A stretch of DNA of 22,221 nucleotides from contig CATYJU010000034.1 in the NCBI GenBank assembly GCA_958407995.1, positions 1 to 22,221 of the forward strand, given 5' to 3'. The notes under the pieces were generated by a model. The model was not told where the DNA came from. It saw only the letters and a list, made by a program, of their open reading frames with translations, and made no database searches. The stretch's first letter is position 1; each line of letters opens with the position of its first letter. Below, one piece after another: positions 14,536 to 20,883 of the stretch. A program made the position numbers and the translations under genes. Origin of the DNA: an uncultured Collinsella sp. Its GTDB lineage: Bacteria > Actinomycetota > Coriobacteriia > Coriobacteriales > Coriobacteriaceae.

Positions 14536-15579
14536 CTAGCGCTTGCGGGGGACGAGTTTGGTGCGGCGCAGGTGGATCATCTCGGCGGCGATGGAGATGG
14601 CGATCTCCTCGGGGTCCTCGGCCTCGATGGCAACTCCGATCGGCAGGTGCAGCTCGTCGATCTGGTCCTGCGTAAAGCCCTCCTGCTCCAGGCGGGCACG
14701 CACAAAGGCCGTCTTGCGGCGCGATCCCAGGCAGCCCAGGTAGGCAGGCTTGGCGCGCATGGCCTGAATCACCACGTCTATATCGGACTTGTGACCCGCC
14801 GTGGCGACGACCACCAGGTCGCGCGGGCCGATGGGGCACTGCTTGCTCAGGTTCTTGTAATCGACCAAGCGACGATCGTAGACACCGGACACCCATTCGG
14901 GCGTCAGCGTGCCGGGGCGGTCGTCGCAAGCCACGACGGCAAAGCCCGCCGCCGTGAGCACCCGCGCCGTCGCAGCGCCCACGTGGCCGCAGCCAAAGAT
15001 ATAGGTCAGGCCCTCGGGGCAGAGCGTCTCGATGTGAGCCGCGGGAATCTCGGAGGCCGCGTTGGTGTAGGTGACCTTACTCCCCTCCTCCACCAGCGAA
15101 ATCCCGGGGCAGCCCGCAATGGTGCGGCGCGATTCCTCGCCATGGTACTCGGTCACATCGCCCTCGAGCGCGCTCGCGATAAACGGTTCAAAGTCGATGA
15201 TGAAGTCGCCGATGCGCCGATAGGCCAAGACGTCGGCAATTTCCTGGAACAACGGTGCCTGGGTTGCATCCAGATGCAGGTAGCACAGGCAGATGGCCCC
15301 GCCACAGATCATGCCGGTATCGGAGTTCTCGCCGCCCATGGTGTAGCGGACCAGACGCGATTGCCCTGCGGCCAGCAGCTCGCGCGCCTCGTCCAGCGCA
15401 AAGAGCTCAATCTTGCCGCCGCCGATGGTGCCTGCCTGGCTGCCATCGGCAAAGACAGTCATCCATGCGCCCACGCCGCGCGGCGATGATCCTGCCGTGC
15501 CGGCAACTACCACCAGCTCGCACGTCTTACCAGCCTTCAGAGCGCCAAGCGCGGCATTCACCACATCGAGCTTTTCCAT
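14536..15579 (-). CDS. xdhC: XdhC/CoxI-family molybdenum hydroxylase maturation protein
   Basis: Family members carry or sulfurate/selenate the molybdenum cofactor before insertion into xanthine dehydrogenase-type enzymes. It has 347 residues. The N-terminal XdhC_CoxI domain has the conserved GTAGSSPRGVGAWM (27-40), GTIGGGKIE (50-58) and GMICGG (89-94) with Cys92, which is implicated in cofactor binding in XdhC. The C-terminal Rossmann-like XdhC_C domain starts at FGCGHVGAATA (195-205) and includes LGSRRKTAFVRARL. The ATG is nine bases after yqeB, and the AGGAAA site overlaps the yqeB TAG stop, indicating translational coupling. Its hydroxylase client is not in this window. Function at family level is secure; that it serves a selenium-dependent enzyme is inferred from yqeB and yqeC next door. 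Confidence 0.92.
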   Translation of the reverse strand: MEKLDVVNAALGALKAGKTCELVVVAGTAGSSPRGVGAWMTVFADGSQAGTIGGGKIELFALDEARELLAAGQSRLVRYTMGGENSDTGMICGGAICLCYLHLDATQAPLFQEIADVLAYRRIGDFIIDFEPFIASALEGDVTEYHGEESRRTIAGCPGISLVEEGSKVTYTNAASEIPAAHIETLCPEGLTYIFGCGHVGAATARVLTAAGFAVVACDDRPGTLTPEWVSGVYDRRLVDYKNLSKQCPIGPRDLVVVATAGHKSDIDVVIQAMRAKPAYLGCLGSRRKTAFVRARLEQEGFTQDQIDELHLPIGVAIEAEDPEEIAISIAAEMIHLRRTKLVPRKR

Positions 15580-15588
15580 TGCAATTTC

Positions 15589-16383
15589 CTATCCCTGGAA
15601 TACACCGGTGAGCATGGCGAGCGCTTCGAGTACACCGCCGCCGACCGACGTCGCCTTGTCCGAAATATAGTTGATATAGCTGGCATCGCCGCGCGGGTCG
15701 ACGTCGGCGCACTTAAAGCCCTCAGTCACCTGCACACCGTTCGCCAAAAGACCGCGCAAGCAGCCGTCAATCTGCGTGCACATGGGCGTATCGTCCGCGT
15801 AGCCAATCACGTCTCCGGCGCTCACGATGTCGCCGATTGCGCGGTCGGACCGAAACACGCCGGCGGCGGGGCTGTGGATAACGCGCTCCTTGCCATAGCC
15901 GGCGATAATGCCCGGCACGCCCGTGTTGGGCTGGGGCGAACCTTGGGTAATGACACGGCCGAGAAAATGACCGCGCATGGTCTCGACCACGGCGTCGCAA
16001 TCGACCGGCGCGGTAAAGCCCGGCCCCACGGCGATGACGGCAGGCGCCATGTCGCGCGTGGTGCCCAGGTTGCGCTTGGCCAAAATCGCGTCGACCACAG
16101 CCGCGGGTTTAAGCTCATCGAGCATCTTGGCCTGAGGGTCCACCACGACGGCAACATCCCCCGCTTGGGTAATCTCGAGCGCCTCAGCCGGCGTCAGTGC
16201 CAAGCGAGCGCGAATGCCTTCGACCTCGACCTCGCCCAGGCGAATGGCCTCGCAAAAACTGATTGTGCGGCGGATGCACGTGGGAACCGCGATATCGGCC
16301 ATAACGACCGACACGCCGGAGCGCACCAAGCGAGCGGCGACGCCCGTAGCGATATCGCCGGCGCCGCGAACATAAACGAGCAT
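15589..16383 (-). CDS. yqeB: Selenium-dependent molybdenum hydroxylase accessory protein YqeB (EF2563 family)
   Basis: 264 residues. Members of this family co-occur with selD and selenium-dependent molybdenum hydroxylases; the biochemical role is not settled. The N terminus VRGAGDIATGVAARLVRSG (5-23) is a Rossmann-like dinucleotide-binding start and is the family hallmark. Other conserved pieces are PTCIRRTISFCEAI (34-47), AVGPGFTAP, GVPGIIAGYGKERVIHSPAAG and the YADDTPM segment. GGGAGG lies about 11 bases before the ATG, a slightly long spacing. It is the first gene of a two-gene unit with xdhC, divergent from yqeC across a 102-base promoter region. Confidence 0.92.
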   Translation of the reverse strand: MLVYVRGAGDIATGVAARLVRSGVSVVMADIAVPTCIRRTISFCEAIRLGEVEVEGIRARLALTPAEALEITQAGDVAVVVDPQAKMLDELKPAAVVDAILAKRNLGTTRDMAPAVIAVGPGFTAPVDCDAVVETMRGHFLGRVITQGSPQPNTGVPGIIAGYGKERVIHSPAAGVFRSDRAIGDIVSAGDVIGYADDTPMCTQIDGCLRGLLANGVQVTEGFKCADVDPRGDASYINYISDKATSVGGGVLEALAMLTGVFQG

Positions 16384-16485
16384 TCCCGGGGCACCTCCCT
16401 GTGCTACGGTTTGAGCAGAGCAAAAGCGGTTCGACCGCTACTCTGATGATTATTTATTATCACAGTATTATACGGCGGTGAACAG
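16384..16485. promoter_or_regulatory. Divergent promoter region between yqeB and yqeC
   Basis: An AT-rich island (16445-16473) stands out in a GC-rich neighbourhood and contains TATTAT at 16466-16471, a likely -10 for yqeC, as well as TAATAAA-type sequence on the other strand for yqeB. A perfect palindrome AGCGGT-TCG-ACCGCT (16425-16439) lies between them and could bind a shared regulator. No confident -35 was identified for either direction. Confidence 0.5.
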
Positions 16486-17220
16486 ATGGAAACGACGAGC
16501 GGAAACCTTGCCTCCGCGTTCAAGATTGAGCCGGGCATTACCGCAATTATCGGCAGCGGCGGCAAGTCGACCCTGCTAAAGACGCTCGGCCTTGAGCTTA
16601 TGCGCGCCGGCGGCCGCGTGCTCCTCTGCACCACCACGCATATGTTTCCCGTCGCCGGCGTGCCATGGGACGGGTCGAGCCGTCGCCTGGACGCCGTGCC
16701 TTGGAAGCCGGGGGCCCTGCATGTTCCCGGCTGCACCTGCGAGGCATGCGCTGGCATGAGCCGCGGAAGTATCTGCCAGGCGGGTGTTTTGGACCCGGAG
16801 ACAGGCAAGCTCTCCGCCCCCGCCGAGCCGCTCAACGAGCTGGCGCAGCGCTTTGACTATGTGTTGGCCGAGGCAGATGGCAGCAAGCGACTCCCGCTCA
16901 AGGCGCATGCCGCCTGGGAGCCGGTAATTCCCGCCGCCACGGCAAACGTTGTCTGGGTCGTCGGCGCCTCGGGGCTGGGCAAGCCCGTCGCCGAGGTTGT
17001 CCACCGCCCCGAGCTCTTCTGCGAGCGCTGCGGCTGCGAGCCCACCGACGCTGCCACCCCAGAGCACGTCGCCATGGTGCTCAATGCCGAGCTGCGGATG
17101 CTGAACCTCAACAATGCCCGCATCATGCTCAACCAAGTCGACACGCTTGCCGACCCAACGATGGCAGATCGCTTCGAGGCAGTCCTCGACCGCTCCCTCA
17201 TCGCCACCAGTCTCAAATAG
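16486..17220 (+). CDS. yqeC: Selenium cofactor biosynthesis protein YqeC, cysteine-rich
   Basis: Putative nucleotide-binding protein of the selenium-dependent molybdenum hydroxylase system. It has 244 residues. The P-loop is GSGGKST (23-29), followed by the family motif LCTTTHMFP (47-55). The central YVLAEADGSKRLPLKAHAAW, with EPVIP just after it, is the YqeC hallmark, and GASGLGKP (160-167) is a second family motif. Two cysteine groups stand out: Cys83-x-Cys85-x2-Cys88 with Cys97, and Cys179-x2-Cys182-x-Cys184. They could bind metal or selenium, which is inference. It is the only plus-strand gene of the cluster. GGCGGTG serves as a modest ribosome binding site. A long hairpin repeat follows 25 bases after the stop. 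Confidence 0.92.
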   Translation: METTSGNLASAFKIEPGITAIIGSGGKSTLLKTLGLELMRAGGRVLLCTTTHMFPVAGVPWDGSSRRLDAVPWKPGALHVPGCTCEACAGMSRGSICQAGVLDPETGKLSAPAEPLNELAQRFDYVLAEADGSKRLPLKAHAAWEPVIPAATANVVWVVGASGLGKPVAEVVHRPELFCERCGCEPTDAATPEHVAMVLNAELRMLNLNNARIMLNQVDTLADPTMADRFEAVLDRSLIATSLK

Positions 17221-17245
17221 CCGGCGCTGCCCCAACAGACCTATA

Positions 17246-17311
17246 AGTTGCGGTGGAATAGTTCCTGAAAGGCCTATTTGGCGGCTAAACAGGAACTATT
17301 TCACCGCAACT
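17246..17311. repeat. Long-hairpin interspersed repeat, copy B
   Basis: 22-base arms with a single G/A (wobble) mismatch enclose a 22-base loop, an exceptionally strong hairpin on either strand. Arm ends read AGTTGCGGTGGAATA... and ...TATTTCACCGCAACT; the loop holds TTTGGCGGCTAAA. It lies in the convergent gap between yqeC and hyuA, where it could act for both transcripts. It shares arms and loop core with copy A at 14452-14518. Confidence 0.85.
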
Positions 17312-17338
17312 GCGGAGGGGAATCCGGTGATCTTCCTG

Positions 17339-18706
17339 TTAGCGGGGCACGTAGCGACCGGGCTGGACTCCCGTGGGCTCGCCGTCGCGCGCAGCCAGCA
17401 CGCCGTTCACAAACACGGCTTTGGCGCGGCCGTGCGCCTCAAATCCCTCGAGCGGCGTGTAGTCCACAGCCTGGTGCTGCGTCGCCGCGCGAATCGTCCA
17501 GCGCGCCTGGGGATCCCACACGCACACGTCGGCATCGGCGCCCTCGGCAAGACAGCCTTTACGCGGATACATGCCAAAGACGCGCGCCGGGTTCTCGCTC
17601 ATCAAGCGGCACAGATCCTCGGGACCCAGCTGTCCCTCAAAGCTCGTAGCAATCGCGACGGGGCGATGCTCCACGCCGGGCCCGCCGTTGGGAATCGCGC
17701 GGAAGTCGTCGCGCCCGCGGTCCTTTTGCCCATGCAGGTTAAAGCTGCAGTGGTCGGTCGCAATCGTATCGATCTCGCCGGCCACAAGCGCCTCGCGCAG
17801 TGCCGCACGGTCGCCCGCATGGCGCAGCGGCGGGCTCATCACATACTTGGCACCCGCAAAGCCGTCCTCGCCCTGCTCCAAGTAGCACGTATCGTCGAGC
17901 ATCAGGTACTGAGGGCAGGTCTCGACATAGATATTCCTCTGCCCGCGCGCCTTGGCGGCACGGATGGCCTCGAGCCCCAGCTTGGTCGAAAGGTGCACCA
18001 CGTTGACCGGTGCGTCGCCGGCCAGGTGCGCCAGATATAGCAGACGGCTCACTGCCTCGGCCTCGCACACATCCGGACGGCTGAGCGCATGGCCCTCGGG
18101 CCCGTGGATACCCTGCTCAAACACGCGCTTCTGCAGTTCATTCACCAACGTGCCATTCTCGCAATGCACGCACAGGATACCGCCCAGGCGCTTGAGCTCC
18201 TCCAGCACCTTAAGTGTCTCGGCATCGTCCATGCGCAGGTGATCATAGGCAAAGTAGGTCTTGAACGACAATACGCCCGCCTCGCGCATGGCCGAAAGGT
18301 CGGCGCGGTTGCGCTCGTTCCACTCGGCGAGTGCCATATGAAAGGCGTAGTTGGCCGTGCAGGTTCCGTCGGCGCGGCGATGCCACTCGGCCAAGGCATC
18401 GGGCATAGTCACGCCGCGATCGGCCGTCGCGTAGTCCACGATGGTCGTCGTGCCGCCGCAGGCAGCCGCGCGCGTGCCGGTCTCAAAGCTATCGGCTGTC
18501 CAATCCATGCCGGTCCAGCACTGCATGTGCGTGTGGCCGTCGATAAAGCCGGGAAACACCCAGCAGCCCGCGGCATCCTCGACGGTATCGCCCTCGGCCG
18601 GCTCAATCGCCGCGGCGATCCGCACGATCTTATCGCCCTCCATAGCAAGATCGGCGCGGCGAAGTCCCTGGGGCGTCACGAGCGCGCCGTTTTTGATGAT
18701 GATCAT
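17339..18706 (-). CDS. hyuA: Dihydropyrimidinase / D-hydantoinase family cyclic amidohydrolase
   Basis: Hydrolytic ring opener of cyclic amides such as hydantoins, dihydropyrimidines or purine breakdown products. It has 455 residues, the usual length. The complete binuclear metal site is present: His58 and His60 (DGHTH), the lysine to be carboxylated Lys149 (LSFKTY), His181 (CVHCENG), His238 (NVVHLS) and Asp318 (ATDHC). It should therefore be active. Its AAGGAG overlaps the TAA stop of the mocA-like gene, with the ATG eight bases after it, so the two are coupled. Placement beside ygeW/ygeY and the selenium accessory genes matches E. coli hyuA and points to purine/urate catabolism rather than pyrimidine catabolism. 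The true substrate is unknown. Confidence 0.92.
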   Translation of the reverse strand: MIIIKNGALVTPQGLRRADLAMEGDKIVRIAAAIEPAEGDTVEDAAGCWVFPGFIDGHTHMQCWTGMDWTADSFETGTRAAACGGTTTIVDYATADRGVTMPDALAEWHRRADGTCTANYAFHMALAEWNERNRADLSAMREAGVLSFKTYFAYDHLRMDDAETLKVLEELKRLGGILCVHCENGTLVNELQKRVFEQGIHGPEGHALSRPDVCEAEAVSRLLYLAHLAGDAPVNVVHLSTKLGLEAIRAAKARGQRNIYVETCPQYLMLDDTCYLEQGEDGFAGAKYVMSPPLRHAGDRAALREALVAGEIDTIATDHCSFNLHGQKDRGRDDFRAIPNGGPGVEHRPVAIATSFEGQLGPEDLCRLMSENPARVFGMYPRKGCLAEGADADVCVWDPQARWTIRAATQHQAVDYTPLEGFEAHGRAKAVFVNGVLAARDGEPTGVQPGRYVPR

Positions 18707-18714
18707 GTTGCTCC

Positions 18715-19329
18715 TTATTGATTAATACAGTTGGCCACGCGATCAAAATACGAGCAGGCAGCGATATGCTCCGTTATGCGTTGCTGTCCCTTGGCGGTAT
18801 CGACGTCCCACAGCTCGTAGGCACGCGCCTCGACCAGCACCACGTCGATACGGCCCTTGAGGATCGAACCGCCGCCGTCCTTGCCCTCGAGACACATAAG
18901 TGCATCGAACAGTTCCGCCGGAAAGAGCACCGGGCTCGAAGGCTCACCGTTGCACGCAAGACGCACCGGATGCTTGCGGCCACGCTCGTCAAATGCACGA
19001 ACCATAGCCTCAAAAGAATCCGAACTCACGAGCGGCTGGTCGCCCGGCAAAAAGAGGCAACCTTTCCAGTTGCGTTCGACTCCCCACGAAAGGCCCGCAC
19101 GGACGCTTTCGCTGCGCAGCTCGCCATCGTGCAGCACACACGGGCAATGCTTGTCCTCGCAAATCTGAGCGACCTCGGGCCAACGCGTCGAAACCACAAC
19201 GTCAAAGCCCCGGGGAACCGAATCGATGGTCCGGGCAATCAGCGGCTCGCCATAGATATCGGCAAGCATCTTGTTAGAGCCAAACCGCTTGCCCTCGCCC
19301 GAAGCCATAATGACGCAACCAAGTTTCAT
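18715..19329 (-). CDS. mocA: MocA-like molybdenum cofactor cytidylyltransferase
   Basis: Nucleotidyltransferase that would form the cytosine dinucleotide of the molybdopterin cofactor used by xanthine dehydrogenase-type enzymes. It has 204 residues. The N-terminal loop IMASGEGKRFGSNKML (7-22) matches the family LAxGxGxRxGxxK pattern, with Ser for the usual Gly and Lys20 conserved. The metal-binding motif is LPGDQPLV (94-101) with Asp97; GEPSSPVLFP (128-137) and WDVDT (174-178) are typical C-terminal pieces. The ATG at 19329 is set by GGGGAGG seven bases upstream; an upstream in-frame ATG at 19380 would add 17 residues and lacks that support. It is coupled to hyuA. The ygeW terminator lies upstream, but no clear promoter was found between them. 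Confidence 0.88.
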   Translation of the reverse strand: MKLGCVIMASGEGKRFGSNKMLADIYGEPLIARTIDSVPRGFDVVVSTRWPEVAQICEDKHCPCVLHDGELRSESVRAGLSWGVERNWKGCLFLPGDQPLVSSDSFEAMVRAFDERGRKHPVRLACNGEPSSPVLFPAELFDALMCLEGKDGGGSILKGRIDVVLVEARAYELWDVDTAKGQQRITEHIAACSYFDRVANCINQ

Positions 19330-19372
19330 GGCGATACCTCCCCTGAAACCATCGTACCCATAACTCGCGCCG

Positions 19373-19412
19373 CGGGGCATCTACATCGAAAGCGCTTATC
19401 CCGCATGCCCCG
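19373..19412. promoter_or_regulatory. Inverted repeat upstream of the mocA-like gene
   Basis: CGGGGCAT (19373-19380) and ATGCCCCG (19405-19412) form eight-base inverted arms around the palindrome AAGCGCTT (19390-19397). It lies 44 bases before the start codon, between the ygeW terminator and the mocA-hyuA unit. It could be an operator or leader hairpin. Confidence 0.35.
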
Positions 19413-19416
19413 ATGC

Positions 19417-19456
19417 AAAAAGGGGGCACCCCGCCGGTTGGCAGAGCGCCCCCTTT
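19417..19456 (-). terminator. Rho-independent terminator of ygeW
   Basis: On the minus strand AAAGGGGGC pairs perfectly with GCCCCCTTT, followed by further Ts (TTTTTGC in all). It starts 23 bases beyond the ygeW stop and separates ygeW from the mocA-hyuA unit. Confidence 0.85.
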
Positions 19457-19479
19457 ACATGGCTTACCTCAGCCCAGCT

Positions 19480-20682
19480 TTAGGCCTGGAACCAACGGGC
19501 GGTGTTGCGCTCGTCGAGGGCCTTGAGGGTAGCGGCGGGATCGGCAACCTTCTGCAGGAACATCATGGCTGCGATGGCGTACGGCTTGTAGCTGGCCTCC
19601 TTGTACATGCCCACGCGGTGCATGTCGAAGACGTCGGCGTTGACCTCGCCGTGCTCGCAGGAGACACCGGAGATGTCGGCGGGCAGCGGGTGCATAAAGA
19701 TGGTGTCCTGGCCGTTGGCAGTCTTCTCCATGAGCTCGGTCGTGGAGCACCAATCCTGATGCGTAGCGTTCTGAGCGAGCAGCTCCTTCTCGAGCGCAGC
19801 GATGCCGGCATCGTCGCCCTCGGCGTACAGGTTGGTACGCTTCTCCATGGCGGCAAACGGAGCCCAGCTCTTGGGGATCACGATGTCGGCGCCCTCGAAG
19901 GCCTCGGCCATGGTGTTGACCTGCTTAAAGGTGGTGCCGGACTCGGCGGCGTAGCCCTTAGCGCGCTCGACGACCTCGGGCATGAGGTCGTAGCCCTCGG
20001 GGTGAGCCAGGGTGACGTCCATGCCAAAGCGAGGCAGCAGGCTGATCAGCGACTGCGGGCAGGACAGCGGCTTGCCGTAAGAGGGCGAATAGGCCCAGGT
20101 AACGGCAACCTTCTTGCCCTTGAGGTTCTCAAGACCGCCAAACTCGTTGATGAGGTAGAGCATGTCGGCAGAGGACTGCGTGGGGTGGTCGGAATCGGAC
20201 TGCAGGGAGATGAGCGTGGGACGGTGATCCAGAACACCGTCCTCGTAGGCCTGCTGCACGGACTCGGAGACCTCGGCCATGTAGGCATCGCCCTTGCCGA
20301 TGTACATGTCATCGCGGATGCCGATGACGTCGGCCATGAAGGAGATCATGGTAGCGGTCTCGCGGACGGTCTCGCCGTGAGCGATCTGGGACTTCTTCTC
20401 GTCCAGGTCCTGCAGCTCAAGGCCGAGCAGGTTGGCGGCCTTAGAGAAGGAGAAGCGCGTACGGGTGGAGTTGTCGCGGAACAGGGAGACGGCCAGGCCC
20501 GAGTCGAAGATCTTGGACGAAACGTTGCTCTCGCGCAGCTCGCGCAGTGCGTCGGCGACGATGTAGAGAGCCTTGAGCTCATCGGTGGTCTTGTCCCAGG
20601 TGTGCAGGAAGTCGCTGCCGTACATACCCTTAAAATCGAGGCCGTTCAGCTGCTCGACGAGCTCGGTAAACTTAGCGTTCAT
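19480..20682 (-). CDS. ygeW: Knotted carbamoyltransferase YgeW
   Basis: Member of the aspartate/ornithine carbamoyltransferase superfamily, YgeW subgroup, whose native substrate is uncertain (not ornithine or aspartate). It has 400 residues, close to E. coli YgeW. The carbamoyl phosphate motif STRTR is at 72-76, HPTQ at 166-169 and HPLPAD at 331-336, so the catalytic core is intact. The subgroup segment DDMYIGKGDAY (124-134) is present. The ATG at 20682 is chosen because AAAGGA lies seven bases upstream and alignment to the family starts there; the frame stays open 62 codons further without a family match. Neighbours ygeY, hyuA and the selenium genes link it to the purine catabolic cluster, where it may carbamoylate or de-carbamoylate a diamino acid product. 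Its leader carries a large hairpin (20726-20765). Confidence 0.93.
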   Translation of the reverse strand: MNAKFTELVEQLNGLDFKGMYGSDFLHTWDKTTDELKALYIVADALRELRESNVSSKIFDSGLAVSLFRDNSTRTRFSFSKAANLLGLELQDLDEKKSQIAHGETVRETATMISFMADVIGIRDDMYIGKGDAYMAEVSESVQQAYEDGVLDHRPTLISLQSDSDHPTQSSADMLYLINEFGGLENLKGKKVAVTWAYSPSYGKPLSCPQSLISLLPRFGMDVTLAHPEGYDLMPEVVERAKGYAAESGTTFKQVNTMAEAFEGADIVIPKSWAPFAAMEKRTNLYAEGDDAGIAALEKELLAQNATHQDWCSTTELMEKTANGQDTIFMHPLPADISGVSCEHGEVNADVFDMHRVGMYKEASYKPYAIAAMMFLQKVADPAATLKALDERNTARWFQA

Positions 20683-20883
20683 GGAAATGTCCTTTCTAAA
20701 GATGAAACGATCGCAATGAGTAGATGTGCTCCGGCATGCGCGTGTGGCTAGAACATGCAGAGCACCATGACGAGGACCCGCCACCGTTGAGGAAGCATGG
20801 GAGATAACGACCGCGGGCCCCAAGTCAACAGGGGGTGCCGGGGACACGAGCGGCCCCCGGCTCAACAAAATCGAGGAATGGGA
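20683..20883 (-). other. ygeY-ygeW gap: ygeW leader with stem-loops
   Basis: This 201-base gap carries two structures. At 20726-20765, GTGCTC/GAGCAC arms continue inward through small bulges into GCATG/CATGC, giving an 11-pair hairpin with a 15-base loop, 44-83 bases before the ygeW start. At 20837-20861, GCCGGGG pairs with CCCCGGC just after ygeY. Neither has a T tract. The second may stabilise or partly terminate ygeY mRNA; the first may control ygeW. No gene is seen. Confidence 0.5.

Noticed and set aside
18718..20751. A 677-codon open frame on the plus strand
   Set aside because: It lies antisense to the mocA-like gene and ygeW, which have intact catalytic motifs and good ribosome binding sites. 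Such long mirrors are common in GC-rich DNA.
20683..20868. N-terminal extension of ygeW by 62 codons
   Set aside because: The extension has no family similarity, covers the leader hairpin, and the internal ATG at 20682 has a well-spaced AAAGGA.
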